Of a DNA stretch of 64,000 nucleotides, positions 9,164-17,926 are shown piece after piece. The DNA is from JAKAVN01 sp963734845. Lineage in GTDB: Bacteria; Desulfobacterota; Binatia; Binatales; Binataceae. Each line of letters opens with the position of its first letter. The first letter of the stretch is position 1. Made by a program: the position numbers and the translations under genes. Below the pieces are notes generated by a model that was not told where the DNA came from, searched no databases, and saw only the letters and a program-made list of their open reading frames with translations. The stretch is taken from positions 62,001 to 126,000 of the forward strand of contig CAVTIS010000009.1 of NCBI GenBank assembly GCA_963734845.1. Direction: 5' to 3'.

Positions 9164-10054
9164 TCAGCGGCCGGCGGTGCAGCGGGCGACCTCCAGCACG
9201 CGGCGCGCGCGCGTCAGATGCGGCACGTCGACCATCTCGCCGCGAAACGTGAACGCCATCCGTCCGGCCTTGCTATTTTCCTCGAACGCCGCGAGCAACT
9301 CCTCGGCATCGGCGATCTCCTGCTTGCTGGGCGAGAAAACCTCGTTGACGATTTCGATCTGGGTTGGATGGATCGTGATCTTGCCGGTGAAGCCCATCCA
9401 GGCGCCCTCGACACAGTCGCGGCGGCATCCGTCGGGGTCCTTGATGTTGACGAACACGGTATCGATCGGCTGGACGCTCGCCGCGGTGGCCGCGAGCAGC
9501 GTCATGATCCGCGCGTAGCGGAACACTTCAAGAAACTCGCCGCGCTCGTCGCGATTGCGCCGCGCGCCAATCGCCGCCGACAGGTCCTCGGCGCCCCATG
9601 ACATGCTGTCGACGCGCGGATGCAGCCCGAGGTCCTTGATGTTGAGCAGGCCCTGCGGCGTTTCGGTCGCGAGCAACAGCAACTTGACGCTGCGCTCGGG
9701 GTAACCGTACTGCTTTTCGAGGCCGCTCAGGATCGAATCGATCTTTTCCACATCGGCGAAGGTCCGCACCTTCGGAACCATGTAGGAATCCGGCCGCCCG
9801 GCCATCGTGGCCTCCAGGTCGGCGACGCCCCACGGAGTCTCCAGCGGGTTCATCCGCACCATCCGCTCGCGGCCCTTGAAGTCGACCTTCTGCAGCCACT
9901 CGGTGACCGTCTTGCGCGCGGAGGCCTTGCTGTCGGGCGTAACCGAGTCCTCGAGGTCGAGCACCAGCGCGTCGGCCGGGAGATCGATCGACTTGCCGAG
10001 CATCTTGTCATTGGCGCCGGGCACGAAATGCACGGCGCGGCGCAGCGTCTCCAT
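9164..10054 (-). CDS. CitE-like CoA-ester lyase (HpcH/HpaI aldolase family)
   Basis: A 296-residue TIM-barrel lyase of the citrate lyase beta / malyl-CoA / citramalyl-CoA lyase group. It has FVPGANDKM, LDLEDSV and MVPKV. It also has the metal-ligand region ATETPQGLLN, then SWGAEDLSAAIG and GFTGKITIHPTQI, all family hallmarks. It probably cleaves a 3-hydroxy-acyl-CoA ester in a metal-dependent retro-Claisen reaction. A MaoC hydratase gene ends 29 nt upstream on the same strand. This pairing is seen in RipB-RipC and in Rv2499c-Rv2498c, where the pair hydrates mesaconyl/itaconyl-CoA and cleaves citramalyl-CoA. Confidence 0.9.
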   Translation of the reverse strand: METLRRAVHFVPGANDKMLGKSIDLPADALVLDLEDSVTPDSKASARKTVTEWLQKVDFKGRERMVRMNPLETPWGVADLEATMAGRPDSYMVPKVRTFADVEKIDSILSGLEKQYGYPERSVKLLLLATETPQGLLNIKDLGLHPRVDSMSWGAEDLSAAIGARRNRDERGEFLEVFRYARIMTLLAATAASVQPIDTVFVNIKDPDGCRRDCVEGAWMGFTGKITIHPTQIEIVNEVFSPSKQEIADAEELLAAFEENSKAGRMAFTFRGEMVDVPHLTRARRVLEVARCTAGR

Positions 10055-10083
10055 AAAGACAACTCCAAATCTATGCTTCGCGG

Positions 10084-10536
10084 CTATTTGTTGGGCTTGC
10101 GCAACATCATCGCCGCCCGCTTGCAGCGCATCACGGTCTCATCGCGCTGATTGCGCGCGCGATGCTCGAGAATCACGATGCCCCAGTTGGGATGCGATTT
10201 CGACGGCCGCACCTCCAGCACCTCGCTCTCGGCATAGAGCGTATCGCCGATGAACACGGGCTTGGGAAATTCCACTTTCTCGAAACCCAGATTGCCGACC
10301 GTGGTGCCGAGCGTGAGATCGCCGACCGAAAGCCCGACCGCCAGGCCCAGGGTGAAGATCGAATTGACCAGGACCCTCCCGAACTCGGCCTTTTTGCCGA
10401 ACTCAGCGTCCAGATGCAGCGGCTGCACGTTCATCGTAAGCGTCGTGATCAGCAGGTTATCGGTCTCGGTGACCGTGCGGCCGGGCTGATGCTGAAAGGT
10501 CTCGCCGACTTTGAATTCTTCGAAATACTTGCCCAT
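10084..10536 (-). CDS. MaoC-like hydratase (mesaconyl/itaconyl-CoA hydratase-like)
   Basis: A single hot-dog domain of 150 residues. It begins GKYFEEFKVGETF and has the hydratase-type segment TETDNLLITTLTMNVQPLHLD, in which His and the preceding residues form the enoyl-CoA hydration site. It is followed by KVEFPKPVFIGDTL. ATG 10536, with GGGAG about nine nt upstream, is preferred to the TTG at 10551. It lies directly ahead of the CitE-like lyase. From context a branched or dicarboxylic enoyl-CoA substrate is likely, but the exact one is not shown. Confidence 0.87.
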   Translation of the reverse strand: MGKYFEEFKVGETFQHQPGRTVTETDNLLITTLTMNVQPLHLDAEFGKKAEFGRVLVNSIFTLGLAVGLSVGDLTLGTTVGNLGFEKVEFPKPVFIGDTLYAESEVLEVRPSKSHPNWGIVILEHRARNQRDETVMRCKRAAMMLRKPNK

Positions 10537-10670
10537 CGTCAAGGCTCCCAACGCAAGGTGCGCGAAATTTTTGGCCCGTGCCGCAGGGCGTGGGCGCCCC
10601 GAATCATAGTCCAGCGGCGCGCCCGCAACCAGCCGCGCACGGTCTCTCGATAAAGCGGCTCAGCGGCTTG

Positions 10671-12680
10671 TCACACGCGGCGGGACGGACGGCGCGTGCG
10701 CGCGGCGGTGCGCCTTGGCGGCTTTTTCTTCAGCTCAGGAATATTGGCGAAAAAATCCAGCGCCTCGGGATTCGCCGCCGCCTCGCGGTTTTCGACCGCG
10801 ACGCCGTGGATCAGGTTGCGCACCGCCAACTCCATCAACTTGCCGTTGCGCGTGCGCGGGATGTCGGGAACCTGGATCACCTTGGCCGGGACGTGGCGCG
10901 GCGTGAGATTGCGGCGAATCGTCTCACGGATTTTGTCGCGCAGCGCGTCGTCCAGCGTGAGCCCGTCGCGCAGCTTCACGAACAGCACGATCCGAACGTC
11001 GTTGTCCCATTCCTGGCTGACCGCCATGCACTCGGCCACTTCGTCGAGCTGCTCGGCCTGGCGATAAATCTCGGCCGTGCCGATTCGCACGCCGCCCGGA
11101 TTGAGCGTCGCGTCCGAGCGCCCATAGATGATCATTCCGTCGTGCGCGGTCAGCTCGGCCCAATCACCGTGGCACCACACGCCCGGGAAGCGCTCGAAGT
11201 AGGCGGAGTGGTATTTCGCGCCATCAGGATCGTTCCAGAAAAACAGTGGCATCGTGACGAATGGCGCGATGCATACCAACTCGCCCTTGGTCTCGCGCAC
11301 CAGCTCGCCCTGCTCGTTCCAGACCTCGACCCGCATCCCGAGGCCGCGGCACTGGAGTTCGCCTCGCCACACCGGAGCGATCGGATCGCCCAGCGCGAAG
11401 CACGAGACGAGGTCGGTGCCGCCCGAGATCGACGCGAGGCACAATTCCTTCTTGACCGACGCGTAAACGTAGTCGAAGCCCTCGGGCGCGAGCGGCGACC
11501 CGGTCGAGCACATCGTGCGCAGCGCGTCGAGCCGATGCGTCCGCACGGGCTCGAGTCCCGCCTTGCGAATCGCGTCGATATACTTGGCCGAGGTGCCAAA
11601 CACCGTCATCCGCTCGGTCTCGGCGTAGTCGAACAGGATTCCCGGATGCGGATGGAACGGCGAACCGTCGTAGAGCAGCAGCGTCGCGCCCGAGGCGAGC
11701 CCCGAGACCAGCCAGTTCCACATCATCCAACCGCAGGTGGTGAAATAGAAAATCCGGTTGCCCGGCCGCACGTCGGTATGGAGCTGATGCTCCTTGAGAT
11801 GCTGCAGCAGGACGCCGCCCGCGCCATGCACGATACATTTGGGTACGCCGGTGGTGCCCGAGGAATAGAGGATGTAAAGGGGATGGCCGAACGGGAGGCG
11901 AGCGAATTCTATTTCCCCGGGCGCGAAGGGGGCGAGAAAATCATCCAGCGTGATGGCGCCGGCCGGCGCGCGAAGTTCGGCGGGCGCGTTGACGTAGGGC
12001 ACGACCACCATCCGCTCGACGCCCTTTATCCGCGCGCGCAATTCGCCGACCTTGTCGAGCGTGTCGAAGGTCTTGCCGCCATAGAAATAGCCGTCGGCGA
12101 CGAACACGACCTTGGGTTCAATCTGCCCGAAGCGATCGACCACGCCCTCGACGCCGAAGTCGGGCGAGCATGACGACCAGATCGCGCCGATCGCGGCCGC
12201 GGCCAGCGCGCCAATCACCGCTTCGGGCATATTGGGCAGATACCCCCCGACGCGATCGCCCTCTTTGATGCCGGCGGCGCGCAAGGCCTGTACCGTACGC
12301 GAGACCTGCGCATAGAGCTCGTCGCGGCTAAGCCGGCGGCGCACCTTGTCCTCGCCCCAGAAAACTATTGCGTCGTCGGCGCCTCGCGTCCGCAGACAAT
12401 TCTCGGCGAAGTTGAGCCGTCCTTCGGGAAACCATCGCGCACCCGGCATCCGCTCACCGTCGGCGACCGCCGTGCCGCCCTGATCGCCGATCGCGCCGCA
12501 GAAGCTCCAAACCATGCGCCAGAACGGCTCGCGATTTTCGACCGACCATCTCCAGAGCGCTCCGTAGTCGGGGATCGACACTGAATGCGCGGCCTCGACC
12601 GCGCGCATGAACGCGGTCATCCGGGCACCGGCGATTCGCTCGGCGGACGGCTCCCACAATTTCTGATTCGTGGAGGACAA
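10671..12680 (-). CDS. aacS: Acetoacetyl-CoA synthetase
   Basis: An ANL-superfamily acyl-CoA ligase of 669 residues, the usual size for AacS. It activates acetoacetate with ATP and CoA. The N-terminal LWEPSAERIAGARMTAF is typical of the family. The AMP-binding P-loop is ILYSSGTTGVPKCIVHG. TTCGWMMWNWLVSGL and the C-terminal GRSDATLNPGGVRIGTAEIY and RTRNGKLMELAVR follow, the last holding the catalytic Lys. A basic tail KKKPPRRTAARTRRPSRRV is an addition. It sits between MaoC and an LLM oxidoreductase on the same strand, probably one transcript. The 531-residue plus-strand frame opposite is a shadow. Confidence 0.93.
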   Translation of the reverse strand: MSSTNQKLWEPSAERIAGARMTAFMRAVEAAHSVSIPDYGALWRWSVENREPFWRMVWSFCGAIGDQGGTAVADGERMPGARWFPEGRLNFAENCLRTRGADDAIVFWGEDKVRRRLSRDELYAQVSRTVQALRAAGIKEGDRVGGYLPNMPEAVIGALAAAAIGAIWSSCSPDFGVEGVVDRFGQIEPKVVFVADGYFYGGKTFDTLDKVGELRARIKGVERMVVVPYVNAPAELRAPAGAITLDDFLAPFAPGEIEFARLPFGHPLYILYSSGTTGVPKCIVHGAGGVLLQHLKEHQLHTDVRPGNRIFYFTTCGWMMWNWLVSGLASGATLLLYDGSPFHPHPGILFDYAETERMTVFGTSAKYIDAIRKAGLEPVRTHRLDALRTMCSTGSPLAPEGFDYVYASVKKELCLASISGGTDLVSCFALGDPIAPVWRGELQCRGLGMRVEVWNEQGELVRETKGELVCIAPFVTMPLFFWNDPDGAKYHSAYFERFPGVWCHGDWAELTAHDGMIIYGRSDATLNPGGVRIGTAEIYRQAEQLDEVAECMAVSQEWDNDVRIVLFVKLRDGLTLDDALRDKIRETIRRNLTPRHVPAKVIQVPDIPRTRNGKLMELAVRNLIHGVAVENREAAANPEALDFFANIPELKKKPPRRTAARTRRPSRRV

Positions 12681-12698
12681 TCGCGTAATCCTTGGCTG

Positions 12699-13550
12699 CT
12701 ACACCTTGTCCATAATTTCGCTGCGGAAGCGCTCGAGCTCGCCGCCCTCGAGCGCCTTGATCGGAAGCCCGGCGAGCGTGCGATCGACACCCAACTCGGC
12801 CATCCGGCGCACGTCGTCGGCGGTGAGCGGCTTGCCGGTGCGGAGGCTCAGCGTGATTTCGATCGGACGCGTGCGCTCGGCCGCGCGCGCGTATTCGCGG
12901 AGCTGCGAAATCTGTGCTCGCGCCACGTCCAGGCTGTGCGCGATCCCATACCATCCGTCGCCCAGCCTGACCGTGCGCTTGAGCGCGGGCTCGCTGGTGC
13001 CGCCGAAGACGATCGGCGGATGCGGCTGCTGGACGGTCTTGGGCATGAACTTCATCCCCTGAGTTGAAACCGTCTTGCCTTGGTAGAGCGGGTCGCTCTT
13101 GCTCCACAGCTCGATCATCAATTCCAGGTACTCGCGAGTCCGCAGCGCCCGATCCTCGAACTTCATCCCGACCGCCTCGAACTCCTCCTTGAGCCAGCCG
13201 ATCCCGACGCCGAAGATGACGCGGCCCTGGCTCAGTTGGTCGAGCGTGGCGATCGCCTTGGCGGTGACGAAGGCATTGCGCAGCGGCAGCACGAAGATGC
13301 CGGTGGCGAGGCGAATCTTCGTGGTCAGCGCGGCGACGTAGGCGAGGGTCAGCAGCGGATCGAGAAAGGGCGCGTCCGGCGGCACCAGGAACCGGCCATC
13401 GGCGGTGTATGGATAGGCCGAGGTCTGATTCACGGGCATGATAAGATGCTCGGCGATCCACGCCGATTCGAAGCCTAGCTGCTCGGCCGCGCGCACGTCG
13501 GCGGCGATCACCTCGCCGCGCTGCCTGGTGATGAAGGTGCCGAATTTCAT
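12699..13550 (-). CDS. LLM class F420-dependent oxidoreductase (283 aa)
   Basis: A luciferase-like TIM barrel. It begins MKFGTFITRQRGEVIAADV and contains WIAEHLIMPVNQTSAYPY, IRLATGIFVLPLRNAFVTAK and RVIFGVGIGWLKEEF, with KFMPKTVQQPHPPIVFGG further on. These match the F420-type rather than the FMN-bacterial-luciferase branch. GAGG nine nt ahead of ATG 13550 supports the start. It lies 19 nt upstream of aacS and 40 nt downstream of the CoA-transferase stop. The substrate is unknown. Confidence 0.88.
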   Translation of the reverse strand: MKFGTFITRQRGEVIAADVRAAEQLGFESAWIAEHLIMPVNQTSAYPYTADGRFLVPPDAPFLDPLLTLAYVAALTTKIRLATGIFVLPLRNAFVTAKAIATLDQLSQGRVIFGVGIGWLKEEFEAVGMKFEDRALRTREYLELMIELWSKSDPLYQGKTVSTQGMKFMPKTVQQPHPPIVFGGTSEPALKRTVRLGDGWYGIAHSLDVARAQISQLREYARAAERTRPIEITLSLRTGKPLTADDVRRMAELGVDRTLAGLPIKALEGGELERFRSEIMDKV

Positions 13551-13589
13551 GAGCGGGTACCTCGCCGCGGATTCGTCGTCTCGATTGGC

Positions 13590-14870
13590 TTAGTAAATCC
13601 GGCCAAACGCTGAGCGCGCGTGGCGCTCGAGCGGCTCGCGAAAGTCCGGATGCGCGATCGCGATCAGCCGCCGCGCGCGTTGCTCCAGGCTGATGCCGCG
13701 CAGATACGCCGAGCCGAACTCAGTGGCCACGATATCTACGTCGGAGCGCGCGGTGGTCACGATCGGATCGTTCAACGCGGCGACTATTCGGCTGACCTTG
13801 CCGCCGCGCGCCGTCGCCGGCAGCGCGATAATCGATTTCCCGCCGCGCGAGCGCCGCGCCGCGCGCACGTAATCCACCTGGCCGCCGACCGCGCCGATAT
13901 AGGTTCCGCCGGCGACTTCGGCGTTGACCTGGCCGCTTAAGTCGACCTCGATCGCGGAATTGAGCGACACGAAGGCGTTGATTCGCGCGAGCAGCTCGAC
14001 GTTATGCGTTTTGCTGAGCGGCACCAGGCGGAGCGCCGGGTTGCGATGGGCGAAGTCGTAGAGCTTGCGCGTGCCCAGCAGCGTTCCGGTGACGCTCGCG
14101 TCGCGGTCGAACGGCTTGGTCTCGTTGGTCACCGCGCCCGACTTGATGAGATCCACCACGGCGTCGCTGACCATCCCCGAATGCAGCCCGAGCCGGCGAT
14201 GCCCGTGCAGGGCGTCCAGGATCGCACACGGCATCGCGCCGATTCCCATCTGGATTACCGCGCCCTCGGGCACCAGCTCCGCGACCTGGCGCGCGATTTT
14301 CTTGTCGACCGCGCTTGGTTCGCGCGTCGAATGCTCCAGCGGCGGACGCGAGCTGCGCACGATATAGTCGACTCGCGACATGTCGAGCGGCTCGTCGGAA
14401 TAGGTCCACGGCAACTGATCGTTGACTTGGGCGATCACGGTGCGCGCGCGGCGCATCGCTATTTTCAGATAATCATTCACCAGCCCCATGCTGTACTCGC
14501 CTCCGCCGTCGGCGGGCGGGCTCAGATGGAGAAACACCACCTCGGCCTTAAGGATGCCGTTATCGAATAGCGACTCGACGTCGGAAAGCTGAAGCGGGAT
14601 GAGGCGCAGCACGCCGGCATCGATAAGGCGGCGCCGCGTCCCAATCGCGCTCATGCCGAGAAACGTTAGGCGGTCGGAATGCTCCGGCTGGAGGGTCTCC
14701 GAATATCCCGGGCCGAGAAAAAGCGTGATCGGACCGATCGCGTGGCGCTGCGCGACCAGCGCCTCCGACAGCGTCAGCGGCTCGGCCGCCCCCTGCGCCC
14801 AAACCACGGTGTCGCCCGGCTTGACGTAGCGCGCAAGCTCAAGTTCCTCGGCTCGCAGTTCGGTAGTCAT
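13590..14870 (-). CDS. Acetyl-CoA hydrolase / 4-hydroxybutyrate CoA-transferase family protein
   Basis: A class I CoA-transferase of 426 residues. It has VIQMGIGAMPCAILDAL, LGLHSGMVSDAVVDL, NSAIEVDLSGQVNAE and DIVATEFGSAYLRG, the hallmark blocks of the Cat1/AbfT branch. It transfers CoA between acetyl-CoA (or succinyl-CoA) and a carboxylic acid. RipA of Yersinia, an itaconate CoA-transferase, belongs to the same family. With MaoC and CitE-like genes downstream, a dicarboxylate-activating role is reasonable but unproven. Confidence 0.87.
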   Translation of the reverse strand: MTTELRAEELELARYVKPGDTVVWAQGAAEPLTLSEALVAQRHAIGPITLFLGPGYSETLQPEHSDRLTFLGMSAIGTRRRLIDAGVLRLIPLQLSDVESLFDNGILKAEVVFLHLSPPADGGGEYSMGLVNDYLKIAMRRARTVIAQVNDQLPWTYSDEPLDMSRVDYIVRSSRPPLEHSTREPSAVDKKIARQVAELVPEGAVIQMGIGAMPCAILDALHGHRRLGLHSGMVSDAVVDLIKSGAVTNETKPFDRDASVTGTLLGTRKLYDFAHRNPALRLVPLSKTHNVELLARINAFVSLNSAIEVDLSGQVNAEVAGGTYIGAVGGQVDYVRAARRSRGGKSIIALPATARGGKVSRIVAALNDPIVTTARSDVDIVATEFGSAYLRGISLEQRARRLIAIAHPDFREPLERHARSAFGRIY

Positions 14871-14924
14871 CGCGAGGGAAAAATCCGGCGGCAGCGCCCG
14901 CGCCCTCGGGCGGCGCTAACCGGC

Positions 14925-15356
14925 CTATAGGCTCGCGGACCGCTTGCGGCGGTCGGGGCGGCGCCGCGCCCGAGCCGGGTAAATCGCCCGCTGAGGCTGC
15001 TTTAGCGGACGAGTCTGGCGTTCGATGCGCGTTCCGGGCGTTGGCGGAGGCGGCGCGGGAGGCGGATCCAGCCGCGCCTCGTCCTGCATCAGGAGAAAGA
15101 AAAACATGTTGGCGAGCACGATCTTGGTCAGCCCGATGACCGATACCAATGCCCCCACCAGCACCCATCTTGAGGAGTCGTGGCCGAGCCATCCCATCTT
15201 CACGCCGACCAGCAGCGTCGCGACGGCGGCCACGATGATGACGCTCATCCCGATCGACACCGGCACCATCGAATTGCGCCAGTAGGCCTCCGCCGAATGC
15301 GGGTTGACCGGCGCGCCCTCTGTTCGCGGGCGCTGGAGCGGGATGACGATTGCCAC
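14925..15356 (-). CDS. Small inner-membrane protein with two predicted helices
   Basis: Not recognised. From the GTG at 15356 it has 143 residues: a short N-terminus (HSAEAYWRNSMV), helix one (VPVSIGMSVIIVAAVATLLV) and helix two (WVLVGALVSVIGLTKIVLAN). A Pro-rich stretch (DPPPAPPPPTPG) and a basic cytoplasmic-type tail follow. The open frame reaches 15575, but that part is low-quality sequence that runs into the promoter region of the LLM gene. The start is therefore uncertain. It is the first gene of the minus-strand acyl-CoA run. Confidence 0.55.
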   Translation of the reverse strand: MAIVIPLQRPRTEGAPVNPHSAEAYWRNSMVPVSIGMSVIIVAAVATLLVGVKMGWLGHDSSRWVLVGALVSVIGLTKIVLANMFFFLLMQDEARLDPPPAPPPPTPGTRIERQTRPLKQPQRAIYPARARRRPDRRKRSASL

Positions 15357-15537
15357 GTTCGTACCTGAGGATGTTTTATGCTCCACTGCGCGGCGGGGCG
15401 CAAGCGGCCGAATGAAAAAGCCTTTGCCTCCTCGCGCAATTAAGTCTAGACAAGATGCGGTACGAGACAGGACGCGGCACGTGCGGGATGAAGGACGTGA
15501 CAGACGCGGCACCTGAACAGCGACGGAGGTTAGAGCG

Positions 15538-16560
15538 ATGAAGTTCGGCGTGATGTATGACTTTCGCAATCCCAAACAGTGGCGGCGTCCGTATCCGGAG
15601 TTGTACGCCGCGATGATCGATCAGGCCGCGATGCTCGACGAGCTCGGCTACGATAACGTGTGGCTGACCGAGCATCATTTTGTCGACGACGGCTACAACC
15701 CCTCCGTGCTGCCGACCGCGGCCGCGATCGCGATGCGCACCAAAAAAATTCGCATCGGCACCTTCGTGCTGTTGCTCCCGTTCCATAACCCGGTCCGTGT
15801 CGCCGAAGACGCCACCTGCGTCGATATCCTCTCCAACGGGCGCTTCGATCTCGGTATCGGTCAGGGCTACCGCGCCGAGGAGTTCGCGGCGCTGAAACTT
15901 CCGCGCCCCGAGCGCTCGGCGCGCCTGGCCGAAGGGATCGAGCTTATTCGGCGGCTGTGGACTGACGAGCAGGTCACCTTCGAGGGCAAGTTCAACCAGG
16001 TCGAGGCGATGTCACTGTATCCCAAGCCGGTGCAGCAGCCGCATCCGCCGATCTGGATCGGCGCGCGGACTGACAAAGCGGCCCGCCGCGCCGCCCGCCT
16101 AGGCCACCATCTGCTCGCCACCATCGGGCCCGACCCCGCGATCCCGTACCGCGACGAACTGAAGCTGCTCGGACGCGATCCGGCGAAATTTTCGATCGCT
16201 CAGTTGCGCGTCGTGTATGTCGCCGAATCGGCCGACCGTGCCTGGCACGACATCCAGGATCATCTGAACTACATGATGGGCGAATACGCGCAGTGGCTGG
16301 GCGAGGCCAACGACGTGGCCGGCGACAAGGCGGTGTGGGAGTTGAAACGCCCCGAAGACCTGCGCACCTCGCCCTACGCCGAGCACATGATGGTTGGGAC
16401 ACCGGCGGAATGTATCGCGAAGTTCAAGGCGTTCAGCCGCCAGTACGCCTGCACGCATTTCATCATGGCCACGCCGTTGCCCGGGATGGATCCGGCCAAG
16501 TCGCGCCGTTCGCTGGAGATGTTCGCAAGCGAGGTCCGGCCGCATCTCGCGGGACTCTAG
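15538..16560 (+). CDS. LLM class flavin-dependent oxidoreductase (340 aa)
   Basis: A luciferase-like monooxygenase-type barrel. It opens MKFGVMYDFRNPKQWRRP. LTEHHFVDDGYNPS is the classical luciferase-like EHH segment, followed by IRIGTFVLLLPFHNPVRVAED and FDLGIGQGYRAEEF. QQPHPPIWIGARTDKAARRA completes the pattern. The start is well supported by GGAGG eight nt before ATG 15538. The next LLM gene follows 67 nt downstream, so the two may be cotranscribed. The substrate is unknown. Confidence 0.9.
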   Translation: MKFGVMYDFRNPKQWRRPYPELYAAMIDQAAMLDELGYDNVWLTEHHFVDDGYNPSVLPTAAAIAMRTKKIRIGTFVLLLPFHNPVRVAEDATCVDILSNGRFDLGIGQGYRAEEFAALKLPRPERSARLAEGIELIRRLWTDEQVTFEGKFNQVEAMSLYPKPVQQPHPPIWIGARTDKAARRAARLGHHLLATIGPDPAIPYRDELKLLGRDPAKFSIAQLRVVYVAESADRAWHDIQDHLNYMMGEYAQWLGEANDVAGDKAVWELKRPEDLRTSPYAEHMMVGTPAECIAKFKAFSRQYACTHFIMATPLPGMDPAKSRRSLEMFASEVRPHLAGL

Positions 16561-16627
16561 GCACGTCTAAACCCTGGCGGCCGGGTTGCTTCGGCTTCAA
16601 CCTTGACGCACATCAGCGAGGTGCAAA

Positions 16628-17695
16628 ATGGATTTCGGATGTGTCTTCTTCGCGAGCCCCGACGCATATAAAGACATCGCGCTGGCCGAGAAAATGGGTT
16701 TCTCGCACGGCTGGCTTTACGACTCACAGATGCTCGGCAGCGATGTCTACGCGGCGCTCGCCTTGTGCGCAGTCAATACGCGCCGGCTGATCATCGGCCC
16801 CGGCGTAACCAATCCGCTATCGCGAATTGCGCCGGTCACCGCCTGCGCGATGGCCACGATCAACGCGTTGGCGCCTGGCCGCGCGGTGCTCGGAATCGGC
16901 ACCGGCAATACGGCGCGGCGCACGCTCGGGATGCCGGCGGCGCGGGTTGACCAGTTGCGCGAGCATATCGAGATCTGCCGCGGCCTGCTGAAGGGCGAAA
17001 CCGTTCCTTACCAGGAAGGCGAGCGTCATCGGATGATCAAGTTTCTCAATCCCGGCGGCGGCTATATCAACATCCGCAAGCGGGTGCCGATTTACGTCGC
17101 CGCCAGCGGAACGCGCAGCCTGGAGATGGCCGGAGAAGTCGCCGACGGCGTGATCCTGTTCGGCGCCGTCGGACCCAGCCTGATCAAATTCGCGATGGAC
17201 AGCGTGCGCGCGGGCGCCGAGCGCGCGGGGCGCAAGCTCTCGAGCATCTACACCCTCTGCATGACCGCCTTTCACTTGACCCGGCCCGGCCAGAAACTTG
17301 AATCGACCCAGGTGCGGCGCGCCGTGGGGCCGTTCGTCGCCTCGTCGTCGAACATCTTCGCGCTGGCCGCGCCCGACAAGAGCGCCCTGCCCGCGGACCT
17401 GCGCGACGACATCACCAAGTTCGCCGCCGCCTACAAGGTCGAAAACGAGCCCGCGGAGACGCGCCATCTCAAGCTCTACGCGGGCTACCTGCGGGGCTTT
17501 CGCAAGGAGCACGAGGAGCTGGTGACCGAGCGCATGATTCGCGCAACCACGCTTACCGGCACGCGCGAGGAGGTCATCGATTCGATCCGCGCGATGAAGA
17601 AGGCGGGCATCCGCCAGGTTGCGATCCAGCCGATCGTGGACAATCGCACGACGCTGCAGACTTTCTCGCGCGAGATCATCAAGGCAATGCGCTAA
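16628..17695 (+). CDS. LLM class F420-dependent oxidoreductase, methylene-H4MPT reductase-like (355 aa)
   Basis: Begins MDFGCVFFASPDAYKDIALA and has GWLYDSQMLGSDVYA, LIIGPGVTNPLSRIAPVTA and AVLGIGTGNTARRTLG. PIYVAASGTRSLEMAGEVAD resembles the F420-dependent methylenetetrahydromethanopterin reductase (Mer) branch. True Mer is about 320 residues; this one has an added alpha-helical C-terminal portion. GAGG just upstream of ATG 16628 supports the start. No other H4MPT C1 gene is in the window, so a Mer function should not be assumed. Confidence 0.87.
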   Translation: MDFGCVFFASPDAYKDIALAEKMGFSHGWLYDSQMLGSDVYAALALCAVNTRRLIIGPGVTNPLSRIAPVTACAMATINALAPGRAVLGIGTGNTARRTLGMPAARVDQLREHIEICRGLLKGETVPYQEGERHRMIKFLNPGGGYINIRKRVPIYVAASGTRSLEMAGEVADGVILFGAVGPSLIKFAMDSVRAGAERAGRKLSSIYTLCMTAFHLTRPGQKLESTQVRRAVGPFVASSSNIFALAAPDKSALPADLRDDITKFAAAYKVENEPAETRHLKLYAGYLRGFRKEHEELVTERMIRATTLTGTREEVIDSIRAMKKAGIRQVAIQPIVDNRTTLQTFSREIIKAMR

Positions 17696-17926
17696 CACGG
17701 CAGCGAATCATGCTCTCCGTCGCGCGACGGCAGAGCAGGCGATGTCACGCCGCGGATCCGTCATGCTTTTGCCTGTGCGGCGGCAAAAATCCGTCTCTTG
17801 GGCGAGTCACCCACTTCCCTGCGCTCAAATAAACCGGTTTGCGAATTGAGTTTCTCAGGTTTGGCACTTCGGTCCCGATAGCGGTCTGGAAGTTGCTCAT
17901 GTGTGAGACAGGGACGGAATCTCTGT

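Noticed and set aside
9005..9601. Plus-strand frame beginning LFEYRVVVEWRPADE
   Set aside because: The first 30 residues look protein-like, but the frame soon overlaps the CitE-like gene antisense and there is no ribosome site; at most a remnant.
10578..12173. 531-residue plus-strand frame
   Set aside because: Antisense to aacS; composition is Arg/Asp/His-rich with no domain features.
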